From JALORV01 sp963775635 (GTDB taxonomy: Bacteria > Pseudomonadota > Gammaproteobacteria > Burkholderiales > Burkholderiaceae_F): 64,000 bases of DNA. Below are positions 1-9,083 of this stretch, in pieces. The DNA lies in contig CAVZJO010000004.1 in assembly GCA_963775635.1 (NCBI GenBank), positions 52,070 to 116,069 on the forward strand, read 5' to 3'. The first letter of the stretch is position 1, and every line of letters begins with the position of its first letter. The notes below the pieces were generated by a model that ran no database searches, was not told where the DNA came from, and worked only from the letters and a program-made list of their open reading frames with translations. The position numbers were made by a program, and so were the translations under genes.

Positions 1-497
1 TGTCGAGCCTGTCGACTGCGAAAGATGCAGGAACACAGCTCGAGCTGAACCAGACGCTGCTCGGCGGCGGCCTGCAGCGGGAGGAGATCGAAGTGCTTTC
101 AACGTTCCTGAAGGAGCGTCGATACTCCCGTGGCGAAGTGATCTTCCGCCGCGGCGCGCCGGGAGACGCGATGTACGTTTTGTTGCAGGGTCAGATCGGC
201 ATCTGGTTGCCCGGCGAAGAAGGCGCTGATCAGCCGGGGCGCGGGCGCCGCATGGTGTCGTATGCGCCCGGCGTTGTGGTCGGCGAGATGGGTCTGATGC
301 AGAATCGGCCACGATCGGCCGACGCGATCGCCGAGGAAGATGCTGTCGTGCTGGAGCTGTCACGGGCCGGATACGACGAAATTGCCGCCGCGCACCCGGA
401 GTTGTTCGGCAAGTTGCTGCTCAACGTCGGCTTGCTGCTGTCCTCGCGAGTGCGCGCGCTGACGGACGAGCTAGAAGCCGCGCAAAGCGCGCGATGA
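1..497 (+). CDS. Cyclic-nucleotide-binding domain protein, 3' part only
   Basis: The frame is open from the left edge with no stop, so the gene starts outside the window and about 165 C-terminal codons remain. They make one cNMP-binding (CAP_ED) beta-barrel: GEVIFRRGAPGDAMYVL in the barrel entry and GEMGLMQNRPRSADA as the phosphate-binding cassette, with the Arg-Ser-Ala that holds the cyclic phosphate in family members. A GTG at 93 could serve as a start, but the residues before it (around LQREEIEVL) look like the helix that normally opens this domain, so I prefer a longer protein. Such a C-terminal barrel occurs on SulP/STAS transporters and on signalling proteins; which one this is cannot be seen. 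It lies 16 bp upstream of a second cNMP-domain protein, so the pair probably forms one transcript. Confidence 0.7.
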   Translation, partial: SSLSTAKDAGTQLELNQTLLGGGLQREEIEVLSTFLKERRYSRGEVIFRRGAPGDAMYVLLQGQIGIWLPGEEGADQPGRGRRMVSYAPGVVVGEMGLMQNRPRSADAIAEEDAVVLELSRAGYDEIAAAHPELFGKLLLNVGLLLSSRVRALTDELEAAQSAR

Positions 498-513
498 CGG
501 CCGAGCGCGCTGC

Positions 514-2385
514 ATGGTGACCGGACCGGCCGCCTACCCGCACCGCGACGCACTGCTGGGGCACCAGCTGCGGACACTGTTTCCCGATGTAGGTTCGGAA
601 GCGCTGGCGTACATGCAGCAGCACCTGCAATGGGTGGAAATTGCAGCCGGAGAAACCCTCATTTCGCAGGGCGAGCCCGGTGACTCGGCGTACCTCACGA
701 TCAGCGGCCGACTGCGCGTGTATGTCGCCACGGAAGATCAGGCGCCGCGCATGGTGCGCGAGCTGTCGCGCGGCGAAGTCATCGGAGAGATGAGCCTTTA
801 CACCGGTGAACCGCGTTCGGCCACCGTTGTTGCCGTGCGCGACTCGGTACTGGTGCGTCTGGCGAAAGTGCACTTCGAAGCGCTGCTCATCAGTCATCCG
901 CAGGTATCGCTGACCTTTACTCGTCAGATGATCCGCCGCCTGCAGACGGAGCACGAGCGCCACGCCGTCGCGGCGCCGGTGACGATCGGTTTGCTGCCGA
1001 TCTCCGACGGTGTCGCATTGGAAGACCTGGCTCGGCGGCTGGCTGCACAGCTCGCACGCTACGGGCGCGTGACCGTCACCAGCGGACCGGAAATGGACCG
1101 CGCGTTGGGGGAGTCCGGCATCAGCGTGCGCAGCGACAGCGATGCCGACCATCGCATCTCGCTTGCGCTCGACGGGCTCGAGGCCGATCACGATTTCGTC
1201 CTGCTGCTGGCGGACACGAGCCCGAACACGTGGACGCAACGCTGCATCCGCAACAGCGACGAAATGCTGCTGATTGCCGACGCCGCGCAGACGCCCGGGG
1301 TGAATGCGATCGAGAAAGCCTGTCTCAGCGGTCGGTCGGCGCGCACTGAAGCGGCCGAGATCCTGGTGCTACTACATCGGGCGGATCAGCCGACTCCGCG
1401 TGGCGCGCGGCAGTGGCTGGCGCGTCGTCCGGTCACTGGCCACGTCAATATCCGGCCGCACCTCGAACGCGACATGGCACGGCTGGCACGGCTGCTGAGC
1501 CGCAACGCCGTGGGGTTGGTGTTTGCCGGCGGCGGGGCGCGCGGCTTTGCCCACCTCGGCATATGGCGCGCGTTGCACGAGCGCGGGATCGAGATCGATG
1601 TCGTCGGCGGCACCAGCATCGGTGCCGTGATGGCCGCGCTAATTGCCATCGACCCGCCAGTTGATACCGCGATCGACATTGCGCGCAGGGCCTTCCGCTT
1701 GAGCCCGACCGGTGATTACAACCTGCTGCCTCTGGTTTCGCTGATCAAGGGACGGCGGGTGCGCACGGCGATCCGGCGTTCGATCGAGGAGCTGGTCGGC
1801 GGACCGATCGACGTCGAGGATCTGTGGAAAAACTACTTCTGCGTCGCCAGCAACTACTCGCACGCGCGCGAGCAACGTATCGACAGCGGCGACCTCGAGC
1901 ATGCAATGCTCGCCAGCATCGCGATTCCGGGGGCACTGCCGCCGGTGATCCGCGATGGCGATCTGCTGTGCGACGGCGGCACCTTCAACAACTTCCCTGT
2001 CGACGCCATGCGCGAGCTGCGCGGCGTCGGCAAGGTGATCGGCGTCGATCTGGGCGTCAGAAATGCCCGGCGACTGGAGTTCGACGAGGTCCCAGGAAGC
2101 TGGACGCTGCTGCTCGACCGGCTGCGTCCGCACAGCAAGCGCCGTTATCACCTGCCGTCGCTCACCGCTTATCTGCTCAACATCACGATCCTTTACAGCA
2201 CGTCGCGCCAGCGCGAGGTGCAGCGGCTGACCGACCTCTACCTCAACCCACCCCTGTACAAGGTCGGCCTGCTGCAATGGTCCCGTTTCGACGAGATCGT
2301 GCAGCAGGGCTACGAGTACACCGTCGGTGTCCTGGACAAGCTGCCGGACGCCGAGCGCAGCGGCCTGTTGCCGTCGAATGCATAG
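514..2385 (+). CDS. Patatin-like phospholipase with N-terminal cNMP-binding domain (NTE/RssA type)
   Basis: 623 residues. Residues ~20-130 form a cNMP-binding barrel (GDSAYLTISGRLRVY; cassette GEMSLYTGEPRSATVVAV). Residues ~150-310 are a poorly conserved alpha/beta linker. A patatin domain follows: glycine-rich oxyanion loop GGGARGFAHLG from residue 339, nucleophile elbow G-T-S-I-G with Ser368, and the catalytic Asp in DGGTFNNFP near residue 487. Patatin lipases use this Ser-Asp dyad to hydrolyse phospholipid or lysophospholipid acyl esters; bacterial relatives of neuropathy target esterase carry the same cNMP-patatin order. No signal peptide is seen, so action at the inner face of the membrane is likely. 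Whether the barrel still binds a nucleotide and controls the lipase is inference. The ATG at 514 follows the upstream stop by 16 bp. Confidence 0.9.
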   Translation: MVTGPAAYPHRDALLGHQLRTLFPDVGSEALAYMQQHLQWVEIAAGETLISQGEPGDSAYLTISGRLRVYVATEDQAPRMVRELSRGEVIGEMSLYTGEPRSATVVAVRDSVLVRLAKVHFEALLISHPQVSLTFTRQMIRRLQTEHERHAVAAPVTIGLLPISDGVALEDLARRLAAQLARYGRVTVTSGPEMDRALGESGISVRSDSDADHRISLALDGLEADHDFVLLLADTSPNTWTQRCIRNSDEMLLIADAAQTPGVNAIEKACLSGRSARTEAAEILVLLHRADQPTPRGARQWLARRPVTGHVNIRPHLERDMARLARLLSRNAVGLVFAGGGARGFAHLGIWRALHERGIEIDVVGGTSIGAVMAALIAIDPPVDTAIDIARRAFRLSPTGDYNLLPLVSLIKGRRVRTAIRRSIEELVGGPIDVEDLWKNYFCVASNYSHAREQRIDSGDLEHAMLASIAIPGALPPVIRDGDLLCDGGTFNNFPVDAMRELRGVGKVIGVDLGVRNARRLEFDEVPGSWTLLLDRLRPHSKRRYHLPSLTAYLLNITILYSTSRQREVQRLTDLYLNPPLYKVGLLQWSRFDEIVQQGYEYTVGVLDKLPDAERSGLLPSNA

Positions 2386-2455
2386 TCCGGCGCGACTGGC
2401 CCAACGGGCCAAGTCGTGATTCAATCGTGCATCGCCGGTGCGGGGCGTGAATCGG

Positions 2456-2788
2456 ATGCGCAGCCAGGACGAGGAAATCGCGCGCAAGCTCGCTGAAGCA
2501 TCGGCGTCGGGCGAACTCGAGCGCGCCGAGGGGTACGGAAAGCCCGTGGTGGAGGACGACGGCTGGAACGAAACACCGCCAGCCCTGCGCCAACCGTTCA
2601 AGATCCTGAAGGATGCCGGTGTGGTGCCGCGCGAGATCGAGATGTTCCGTGAACGCGCTGAATTATCGAGGCAGCTGGCCGAGTGTGCCGACCCCGACCA
2701 GCAGCGGATCATCGCTCAGCGGCTGAGTGACCTCGAGCAGGCGATCGCGCTGCGGCTGGAAGCACTGCGGGCGAGCGGCAGTCTCTAG
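2456..2788 (+). CDS. DUF1992 (DnaJC28-like conserved domain) protein
   Basis: 110 residues if started at the ATG at 2456; a GTG at 2438 would add six residues. The sequence shows the DUF1992 pattern: an N-terminal helix EEIARKLAEASASGELE, a Gly-Lys-Pro turn (GYGKPVVEDDGWNETPP), then LRQPFKILKDAGVVPREIEM and a charged C-terminal helical hairpin. The family includes E. coli YhdN and the conserved part of eukaryotic DNAJC28; its biochemical role is not established. It lies 70 bp after the patatin gene on the same strand and its last four bases overlap the convergent exonuclease gene. Confidence 0.8.
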   Translation: MRSQDEEIARKLAEASASGELERAEGYGKPVVEDDGWNETPPALRQPFKILKDAGVVPREIEMFRERAELSRQLAECADPDQQRIIAQRLSDLEQAIALRLEALRASGSL

Positions 2789-3627
2789 GTTGTTGCCCCG
2801 CCTATCGATCGATGGGCTTCGATGCAACGTTCGCCCAGCCGCGGGCTTTCCAGCCGCCGTACCCACGCATCGAAGTCCTTGGTCGGGCCCGTCCAGCGCA
2901 ATTGATCGACGTCCGCAAAGACGGCGGCATCGGTCCGAAGCGTCGCAAGATTCTTGAAGAGCATCGCGAGCTCACGTCGCTCACCCAATACCGCGGCCGG
3001 AAAATCCTGGATCGGACCGTAACGGTTCAGCAAATCGGCGGCGCCAACCGGCCCGATTCCTCGAATTCCCGGATAGCCATCGGCCGAGTCGCCGACCAGC
3101 GCCAGGAAGTCGGGAATGAGCGCCGGGTCGACACCGAATTTCCGGCGTACGCCAGCGGCGTCGCGGATCGACTTCGATCGGCGGTCGACCTGCACGATCC
3201 GCTCGCCCTGCACGCATTGGGCCAGGTCCTTGTCGGGCGTCCAGATGCAGACCTTGTCGACGCGGCTGTCGGTCGTCGCGAGGGCGGCGGCCGAGGCAAG
3301 CGCATCGTCGGCCTCGAGTTCCACCATCGGCCAGACCATGACACCCATTGCGGCCAGTGCTTCCTCGAGCGGATGGAATTGCGCGAGCAAGCCAGGCTCG
3401 ATGCCATCGCCGGTCTTGTAGCCGGCCCAGAGATCGTTGCGGAAGGATTCGATCACGTGATCGGTCGCGACACCGATGTGCGTGGCGCCGCCTTCGACCA
3501 TTTCGAGAACCGTCTGCAGCACGCCAACGACTGCACCGAACCGGCGATCGCCCGGCTTGCTGAACCGGCGCAAGCCGAAGTAGTGCCGAAAGAGTTCGTA
3601 CGTTCCGTCGACCAGATGAACGATCAT
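2785..3627 (-). CDS. 5'-3' exonuclease / flap-endonuclease family protein
   Basis: 280 residues from the ATG at 3627 (a GTG at 3639 is possible). The acidic metal ligands of the PolA N-terminal nuclease family are visible: VDGTYELF near the N-terminus, VELEADDALAS, WTPDKDLAQCV, and VGDSADGYPGIRGIGP, which is also the start of the helix-3-turn-helix that grips DNA. These enzymes remove 5' flaps or RNA primers with two metal ions. The protein is a stand-alone nuclease without a polymerase domain, like Xni/ExoIX. Some residues differ from the E. coli consensus (FRHYF in place of the usual RAFHA region), so substrate preference is open. It is convergent with the DUF1992 gene and 47 bp from the end of the XdhC-type gene on the same strand. 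Confidence 0.85.
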   Translation of the reverse strand: MIVHLVDGTYELFRHYFGLRRFSKPGDRRFGAVVGVLQTVLEMVEGGATHIGVATDHVIESFRNDLWAGYKTGDGIEPGLLAQFHPLEEALAAMGVMVWPMVELEADDALASAAALATTDSRVDKVCIWTPDKDLAQCVQGERIVQVDRRSKSIRDAAGVRRKFGVDPALIPDFLALVGDSADGYPGIRGIGPVGAADLLNRYGPIQDFPAAVLGERRELAMLFKNLATLRTDAAVFADVDQLRWTGPTKDFDAWVRRLESPRLGERCIEAHRSIGGATT

Positions 3628-3673
3628 GGCAACGCGCACCGGTGCCGCGTGAAATTTTCGCGGTGGACCGGTA

Positions 3674-4675
3674 TCAGGAAACGCAGCCAGCGGGCGCGGC
3701 AGTGCTCGCCGCGATCGGGATCGGTGTTGGTATCCGATAGCCGTACTTGACCGCGGTCATCTCCGCGAGAATCGACACCGCGATCTCCGGCGGCGTCCGC
3801 GCGCCGTTCTTCAATCCCACCGGGCCGTGCAGCCGCGCCAGTTGTTCGTCGCTGACGCCGAACTCGATCAGCCGTTCCTTGCGCTTCGCCTGATTCTTCT
3901 GCGATCCGATCGCTCCGACGTAGTAGGCGTCCGACTTCAGTGCTTCGATCAGCGCGAGGTCATCAAGCTTGGGATCGTGCGTCAACGCGACGATCGCGGT
4001 GTGGCGGTCGGGCCTGAATTCGATCACGGTGTCATCCGGCATCGTGCGCAGGAGCTGGGTGCCGGGCACAAGCCAGCCGTCGGCATACTCCTCGCGCGGA
4101 TCGCAGATCGTCACCGCGTAGTCGAGCGCCAGCGCCATCTGTGCAACGTAGTGCGTCAGCTGCCCGGCCCCGATCACCAGCAATCGCCAGCGCGGACCGA
4201 ACGCCGTGACGAGCCGTGCGTCATTACAGTCGAGCACGTCGGTACCGTCGCCGTCGGCCAGGATCACTCGTCCGCTGCGCAGATCGAGCGTGCGTACGGT
4301 ATGGCGCCCGGACGCGACCCGGGCTAGCAGCTCGTCGATCTGCGCCTCGGCACCCAGCGGTTCCAGGATGAGTTCGATCGTGCCGCCGCACGGCAGCCCG
4401 AACTTGAAGGCCTCCTCGGCGGTGACGCCGTACTTCGCGCGCTGCGGCAGCGGCAGCGCGCCTGTCTGGCGGCGCACGCGCTCGACGAGATCATCCTCGA
4501 TGCAGCCGCCGGACACCGAACCGACGACCAGGCCATCGTCGCGGATGACGACCAGCGAGCCGACCGGACGCGGCGCCGACCCCCAGGTGCGTACCACCGT
4601 TCCCATGACCGCGCGATGTCCGCCGCGCAGCCATTCGTCCGCCTTCTTCAGTACCTGCAGGTCGACGCTATCCAT
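3674..4675 (-). CDS. XdhC/CoxI family molybdenum-hydroxylase maturation factor
   Basis: 333 residues from the ATG at 4675, preceded by a GGGAG ribosome site; the frame runs further upstream but that part has no family resemblance. The N-terminal domain carries GTVVRTWGSAPRPVGS and the conserved GSVSGGCIEDDLVERV; the C-terminal half is a Rossmann fold (LLVIGAGQLTHYVAQMALA) with CDPREEYADGW and the family's GAIGSQKN. XdhC binds the molybdenum cofactor, helps sulfurate it and delivers it to xanthine-dehydrogenase-type enzymes. The gene is divergent from, and 219 bp away from, a complete Mo-hydroxylase operon, which is its likely client. Confidence 0.9.
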   Translation of the reverse strand: MDSVDLQVLKKADEWLRGGHRAVMGTVVRTWGSAPRPVGSLVVIRDDGLVVGSVSGGCIEDDLVERVRRQTGALPLPQRAKYGVTAEEAFKFGLPCGGTIELILEPLGAEAQIDELLARVASGRHTVRTLDLRSGRVILADGDGTDVLDCNDARLVTAFGPRWRLLVIGAGQLTHYVAQMALALDYAVTICDPREEYADGWLVPGTQLLRTMPDDTVIEFRPDRHTAIVALTHDPKLDDLALIEALKSDAYYVGAIGSQKNQAKRKERLIEFGVSDEQLARLHGPVGLKNGARTPPEIAVSILAEMTAVKYGYRIPTPIPIAASTAAPAGCVS

Positions 4676-4894
4676 TTCCGGCGCTCCCGGAGCCAACGAT
4701 CCGGAGTGTAGGACCTGCCGACAGCCCGGCGCGGGTCGCGGGCAGGGCTCGGCAGCCGGTCCGGGTGATTCCCGGGCCCGGTTGGGGTTTCGTGTCGGGC
4801 ACCAGGGAGTGATTGCGCCGCGCTTTTCGCTGCTGCTAATGTCTGCTGCTCCGCCATCAGAACAACAACGGCGGAGCACCTACAGGAGACATCG
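4676..4894. promoter_or_regulatory. Divergent intergenic region between XdhC-type gene and Mo-hydroxylase operon
   Basis: 219 bp that must hold promoters for both directions. The right side ends in a good ribosome site (AGGAGAC) before the ATG at 4895. I see no convincing operator, riboswitch or terminator; there is no Moco-riboswitch-like structure that I can recognise by eye. Confidence 0.4.
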
Positions 4895-5362
4895 ATGCCC
4901 GCTCCGCTCTCACTGCGGGTCAACGGCAAGGCCGTTACGGCCGACGTTGATCCCTCCACCTCCCTCGTAACACTGCTGCGCGAGCAACTCGGACTGACCG
5001 GGACTCACGTCGGCTGCGATACCGCGCAGTGCGGCGCATGCACGGTTCATGTCGACGGCCGCGCGGTCAAGAGTTGCAACGTGCTCGCGGTTCAACTCGC
5101 CGGCGCCGAGGTCACCACCATCGAGGGAATCACGCCGGCGGACGGCATGCATCCGATGCAGGCTGCTTTCAAGGCCTGTCACGGTCTGCAATGCGGCTTC
5201 TGTACGCCGGGCATGGTGATGAGCGCGATTGACCTGGTGGTGCACCACCCGCACGCGACCGAGCGTGAGATCCGCGAAGGACTCGAAGGCAACTTGTGCC
5301 GCTGCACCGGTTACCAGAACATCGTCAAGGCGGTCGCGCAGGGCGCGGCAGCCATGAAGTAG
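4895..5362 (+). CDS. 2Fe-2S small subunit of a xanthine-dehydrogenase-family molybdenum hydroxylase
   Basis: 155 residues, the normal length of CoxS-type subunits. A plant-ferredoxin-like N-terminal domain holds the first cluster (VGCDTAQCGACTVHVDGRAV followed by KSC), and the four-helix C-terminal domain holds the second (CGFCTPGMVMSA and NLCRCTGYQNIV). These clusters pass electrons from the Mo centre to FAD. Ribosome site AGGAGAC lies just before the ATG. It is first in an S-L-M operon (small, large, medium), spaced 10 bp from the large subunit. Confidence 0.95.
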   Translation: MPAPLSLRVNGKAVTADVDPSTSLVTLLREQLGLTGTHVGCDTAQCGACTVHVDGRAVKSCNVLAVQLAGAEVTTIEGITPADGMHPMQAAFKACHGLQCGFCTPGMVMSAIDLVVHHPHATEREIREGLEGNLCRCTGYQNIVKAVAQGAAAMK

Positions 5363-5372
5363 GAGGACGACG

Positions 5373-7736
5373 ATGAACGACGCCAAGCCCGGTTTCATCG
5401 GCAAGTCGGTCGAGCGCAAGGAAGACCTTCGCTTTCTCAGCGGCAGCGGCCAGTACACCGACGACATCACGCTGCCGCGACAGACGTATGGAGTGTTCCT
5501 GCGCAGCCCGCATGCCCACGCACGGATCCGCGGGATCAATGCCTCGTCCGCGCAGGGTGCGCCGGGCGTGCTGGCCATCTTCACCGGCAAGGATCTGGCC
5601 GCCATCGGCGGGCTGCCGTGCGGCTGGCAGATCAACAATCCGGACGGCACCCCGATGAAGGAGCCGAAGCACCCGGTCCTCGCGGAGGACAAGGTCCGCT
5701 ACGTCGGCGATTCGGTCGCGCTGGTGGTGGCCGAAACGCTCGCGCAGGCCAAGGCAGCGGTGAACCTGATCACCGTCGACTACGAGGTCCTGCCAGCGGT
5801 GGTCGATACCGCGACGGCGGACCAAGCGAAGACGGCCGTGCACGACATCGCCCCGAACAATGTCTGTTATGTCTGGGGCTGCGGCGACAAGGCGGCGACC
5901 GACGCCGCATTCGCCAAGGCGGCGCACGTCACGAAGCTGAGCTTCGCCAACAACCGGCTGATCCCGAATGCGATCGAGCCGCGCGCTGCCAACGCGGCTT
6001 ATGACCGTGGCGGCGACTCGTACACGCTTTATGTCGCGAACCAGAATCCGCACGTCGAGCGGCTGCTGATGACCGCCTTCGTGCTCGGACTACCCGAGCA
6101 CAAGGTGCGCGTGGTCGCGCCCGACGTCGGCGGCGGCTTCGGCTCGAAGATCTTCCTGTACGCCGAAGAGACCGCGCTGGTGTGGGCGAGCAAGCGCGTC
6201 GGCCGGCCGATCAAGTGGACGGCCGAGCGCTCCGAGAGCTTCCTGTCGGATGCACACGGCCGCGATCACGTCACGACCGCCGAGCTCGCGCTCGACAAGG
6301 ACGGCAAGTTCCTCGCGCTGCGTGTGCACACGACGGCGAACATGGGCGCATATCTGTCGACCTTCGCGTCGTGCGTGCCGACCATCCTGTACGCGACGCT
6401 GCTCGCCGGGCAGTACACGACGCCGGCGATTTATTGCGAAGTGAAGGCGGTGTTCACCAACACTGCTCCCGTCGACGCCGTGCGCGGAGCCGGTCGTCCC
6501 GAAGCGACTTACGTCGTCGAGCGCATCGTCGAGACCGCCGCGCGCGAACTGAAGATCGATCCGACCGAACTGCGGCGTCGCAACTTCATTAAGACCTTCC
6601 CATATGCGACGCCGGTCGGGCTGACCTACGACACCGGCGACTACGACGCCACCTTGCGCCGCGCGAACGAGCTGGCCGACGTCAAAGGCTACGCCGCACG
6701 CAAGGCCGATAGCGAGAAGAAGGGGTTGCTGCGCGGGCTCGGCTACGCCTGCTACATCGAAGCCTGCGGAATTGCGCCGTCGAACATCGCAGGCGCGCTG
6801 GGAGCGCGTGCCGGTCTGTTCGAAGCGGGTGAAGTGCGAGTGCACCCGACCGGCAAGGTCACGGTGTTCACCGGCTCGCACTCACACGGGCAGGGGCATG
6901 AGACGACCTTTTCCCAGGTGGTGGCGGATCGGCTCGGCATCCCGCTGGAAGACGTCGACATCCAGCATGGTGACACCGGCAAGGTCCTGTTCGGCATGGG
7001 GACCTACGGCTCCCGCTCGATTGCGGTCGGCGGCACCGCGATCGTCAAGGCGCTCGACAAGGTGATCGCCAAAGGGAAGAAGGTCGCCGCGCATCTGCTG
7101 GAGGCCAGCGAAGCCGACATCGAATTTTTGAACGGCGAGTTTCGCGTCTTGGGCACCGACCGTAAGAAGGCCTTCGCGGAGGTCTCGCTGGCTGCCTACG
7201 TGCCGCACAACTATCCGCTCGATAAGCTCGAGCCCGGGCTGAACGAGAACGCTTTCTACGATCCGACCAACTTTACCTATCCGGCCGGCTCCTATATCTG
7301 CGAGGTCGAGGTCGATCCGGCCACCGGAGTCGTCCGCATCGACCGCTTCACCGCTTGCGACGACTTCGGCAACGTGATCAACCCGATGATCGTCGAAGGC
7401 CAGGTGCACGGCGGGGTTGCGCACGGGATCGGGCAGGCGCTGCTCGAGCACAGCATCTACAACGAGGACGGCCAGCTCGTCACCGGCAGCTACATGGATT
7501 ACGCGATGCCTCGAGCCGACGATCTGCCGAGTATCAAGGTCGAAACGGTCAAGGGCACGCCGTGTACGCACAACCCGCTCGGCGTCAAGGGCTGCGGCGA
7601 GGCCGGTGCGATCGGCTCGCCCGCTGCCGTCATCAACGCGCTGACCGACGCGCTGTGGCACCTCGGCGTGAAGGACGTTCCGATGCCGGCGTCGCCGCAC
7701 ACGGTCTGGAAGACGATTCGCGGCGCGGCCCACTAA
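5373..7736 (+). CDS. Molybdopterin-binding large subunit of a xanthine-dehydrogenase-family hydroxylase (form II CoxL-like)
   Basis: 787 residues. Mo-cofactor contacts typical of the family are present (VVAPDVGGGFGSKIF, GSHSHGQGHETTFSQVV, GTYGSRSIAVGG, GVKGCGEAGAIGSP, with the catalytic Glu in GCGEAGAIG). The active-site loop reads AVRGAGRPEATY, the AYRGAGR-type signature of form II proteins, and not the AYXCSFR loop of true aerobic CO dehydrogenase; this gene should therefore not be called a CO dehydrogenase. The substrate is unknown; form II enzymes hydroxylate aldehydes, purines or N-heteroaromatics. Ribosome site AGGAGG before the ATG. Neighbours encode an amidohydrolase and sugar-acid-type enzymes, so a small carbonyl or ring compound is plausible (inference). 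Confidence 0.95.
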   Translation: MNDAKPGFIGKSVERKEDLRFLSGSGQYTDDITLPRQTYGVFLRSPHAHARIRGINASSAQGAPGVLAIFTGKDLAAIGGLPCGWQINNPDGTPMKEPKHPVLAEDKVRYVGDSVALVVAETLAQAKAAVNLITVDYEVLPAVVDTATADQAKTAVHDIAPNNVCYVWGCGDKAATDAAFAKAAHVTKLSFANNRLIPNAIEPRAANAAYDRGGDSYTLYVANQNPHVERLLMTAFVLGLPEHKVRVVAPDVGGGFGSKIFLYAEETALVWASKRVGRPIKWTAERSESFLSDAHGRDHVTTAELALDKDGKFLALRVHTTANMGAYLSTFASCVPTILYATLLAGQYTTPAIYCEVKAVFTNTAPVDAVRGAGRPEATYVVERIVETAARELKIDPTELRRRNFIKTFPYATPVGLTYDTGDYDATLRRANELADVKGYAARKADSEKKGLLRGLGYACYIEACGIAPSNIAGALGARAGLFEAGEVRVHPTGKVTVFTGSHSHGQGHETTFSQVVADRLGIPLEDVDIQHGDTGKVLFGMGTYGSRSIAVGGTAIVKALDKVIAKGKKVAAHLLEASEADIEFLNGEFRVLGTDRKKAFAEVSLAAYVPHNYPLDKLEPGLNENAFYDPTNFTYPAGSYICEVEVDPATGVVRIDRFTACDDFGNVINPMIVEGQVHGGVAHGIGQALLEHSIYNEDGQLVTGSYMDYAMPRADDLPSIKVETVKGTPCTHNPLGVKGCGEAGAIGSPAAVINALTDALWHLGVKDVPMPASPHTVWKTIRGAAH

Positions 7737-7755
7737 CTGACGAGGAGAGTCGACG

Positions 7756-8550
7756 ATGGATACGATGCACTATCACCGTCCCGCCTCGGTCGCCGATGCG
7801 GTCAAGCTGGCCGGCCAGCACGCCGACGACAAGCTGCTCGCCGGCGGCCAATCGACTTTGCCGTCGATGCGCCTGGGATTGTTGTCGCCCACCGGCTGGA
7901 TCGATCTGGCCGGCATCGCCGAACTGCAGGGCATACGCGTCGACGGCAACACCGTCGTCATCGGCGCCATGACGACGCACGCCGATGTCGCGGCTTCGAA
8001 CGATGTGCGGACGCGCATTCCGGCGCTGGCGCAGCTGGCCGGCGGCATCGGCGACCGGCAGGTGCGCAATCGCGGCACGCTGGGCGGGTCGCTCGCCAAC
8101 GACGATCCGGCCGCCTGCTATCCCGCTGCGGTGCTCGGACTCGGCGCAACGGTGCAGACCGACCGCCGCACGATCGCCGCCGACGAGTTCTTCAAGGGCC
8201 TGTACGAAACCGCGCTCGCGCCGGGCGAGATCATCACGGCGGTGCGCTTTCCGGTGCCGGAAAAGGCGGCGTATCTGAAGTTCCGCCAACCGGCGTCGCG
8301 CTTTGCACTGGTCGGCGTGTTCGTCGCGAAGACCGGCGGCAAGGTACGGCTCGCAGTCACCGGTGCCGGACCGAGTGTGTTCCGCGTCAAGGCGCTCGAA
8401 GACCGGCTTAACGCCAACTTCGCGCCCGCGTCGTGCGACGGCGTGTCGGTGCCCGCGAACGGACTGAACAGTGACATCCACGGCTCGGCCGAATACCGCG
8501 CGCATCTGATCACTGTGCTGGCCAAACGCGCGGTCGCCGCGGCTGGTTGA
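7756..8550 (+). CDS. FAD-binding medium subunit of the molybdenum hydroxylase (CoxM-like)
   Basis: 264 residues. The two FAD pyrophosphate-binding loops of the family are clear: LLAGGQSTLPSMRLGL and RGTLGGSLANDDPAACYPA. A CO_deh_flav_C-like domain follows (PASRFALVGVFVAKTGGKVR). It accepts electrons from the 2Fe-2S subunit and passes them to an acceptor. It starts 19 bp after the large subunit with ribosome site GAGGAGAG and completes the three-subunit enzyme. Confidence 0.94.
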   Translation: MDTMHYHRPASVADAVKLAGQHADDKLLAGGQSTLPSMRLGLLSPTGWIDLAGIAELQGIRVDGNTVVIGAMTTHADVAASNDVRTRIPALAQLAGGIGDRQVRNRGTLGGSLANDDPAACYPAAVLGLGATVQTDRRTIAADEFFKGLYETALAPGEIITAVRFPVPEKAAYLKFRQPASRFALVGVFVAKTGGKVRLAVTGAGPSVFRVKALEDRLNANFAPASCDGVSVPANGLNSDIHGSAEYRAHLITVLAKRAVAAAG

Positions 8551-8581
8551 TCACGAACAACGCTGCTGAAAGGAGGCACTG

Positions 8582-9049
8582 ATGGCCAAGGTTCCCTATA
8601 CGCCGGACGGATATCACACGGTAACGGCCTACCTCACGCTGCGCGATGCCGTCGCGGCGGTCGATTTCTACCGCCGCGCGTTCGGTGCCGAGCTCGTCAT
8701 GAAGCTGACGATGCCCGACGGCAAGTACGCGCACGCCGAGATCAAGATCGGCGACTCGCACATCATGATGTCCGAGGAAAACCCGGAGTGGGGCAACAAG
8801 AGCCCGCAGGCTCTGGGTGGCTCGCCGGTGTCGTTCATGGTGTACGTGCCGGATGCCGACGCGGCCTTCGCACGCGCGTTGGCGGCCGGGTGCACGCAGG
8901 TGCGACCGGTCGAGGATCAGTTCTACGGAGACCGCACCGGCACGCTGAAGGACCCCTACGGCTATCAATGGTCGATCGGCACCCACATCGAAGACGTCAG
9001 CGAGGCCGAGGGACAGAAGCGGATGGAAGCGACGTTCGCGGCCCAGTAG
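8582..9049 (+). CDS. VOC-superfamily protein (PhnB/glyoxalase-like)
   Basis: 155 residues with two beta-alpha-beta-beta-beta modules: an N-terminal TVTAYLTLRDAVAAVDFYRRAFG and a C-terminal VEDQFYGDRTGTLKDPYGYQW. This is the PhnB-like branch, which often lacks a complete set of metal ligands; a late Asp/Glu-rich end (HIEDVSEAEGQKR) follows. A very good ribosome site (AAAGGAGG) precedes the ATG. It sits directly downstream of the Mo-hydroxylase genes and is probably co-transcribed. Possible roles are lyase, isomerase or binding protein; none can be chosen from sequence alone. Confidence 0.85.
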   Translation: MAKVPYTPDGYHTVTAYLTLRDAVAAVDFYRRAFGAELVMKLTMPDGKYAHAEIKIGDSHIMMSEENPEWGNKSPQALGGSPVSFMVYVPDADAAFARALAAGCTQVRPVEDQFYGDRTGTLKDPYGYQWSIGTHIEDVSEAEGQKRMEATFAAQ

Positions 9050-9083
9050 CGCACCGGCAGGAGTTGGCAGGGCGGGAGTTGGC

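Noticed and set aside
421..1239. Long minus-strand open frame opposite the cNMP/patatin genes
   Set aside because: Arg/His-rich translation without a domain, wholly antisense to a clear patatin-family gene; a GC-driven shadow.
5373..7736. Aerobic CO dehydrogenase (CoxL form I)
   Set aside because: The active-site loop is RGAGR-like, not the AYXCSFR loop with the Cu-binding Cys, so CO oxidation is not supported.
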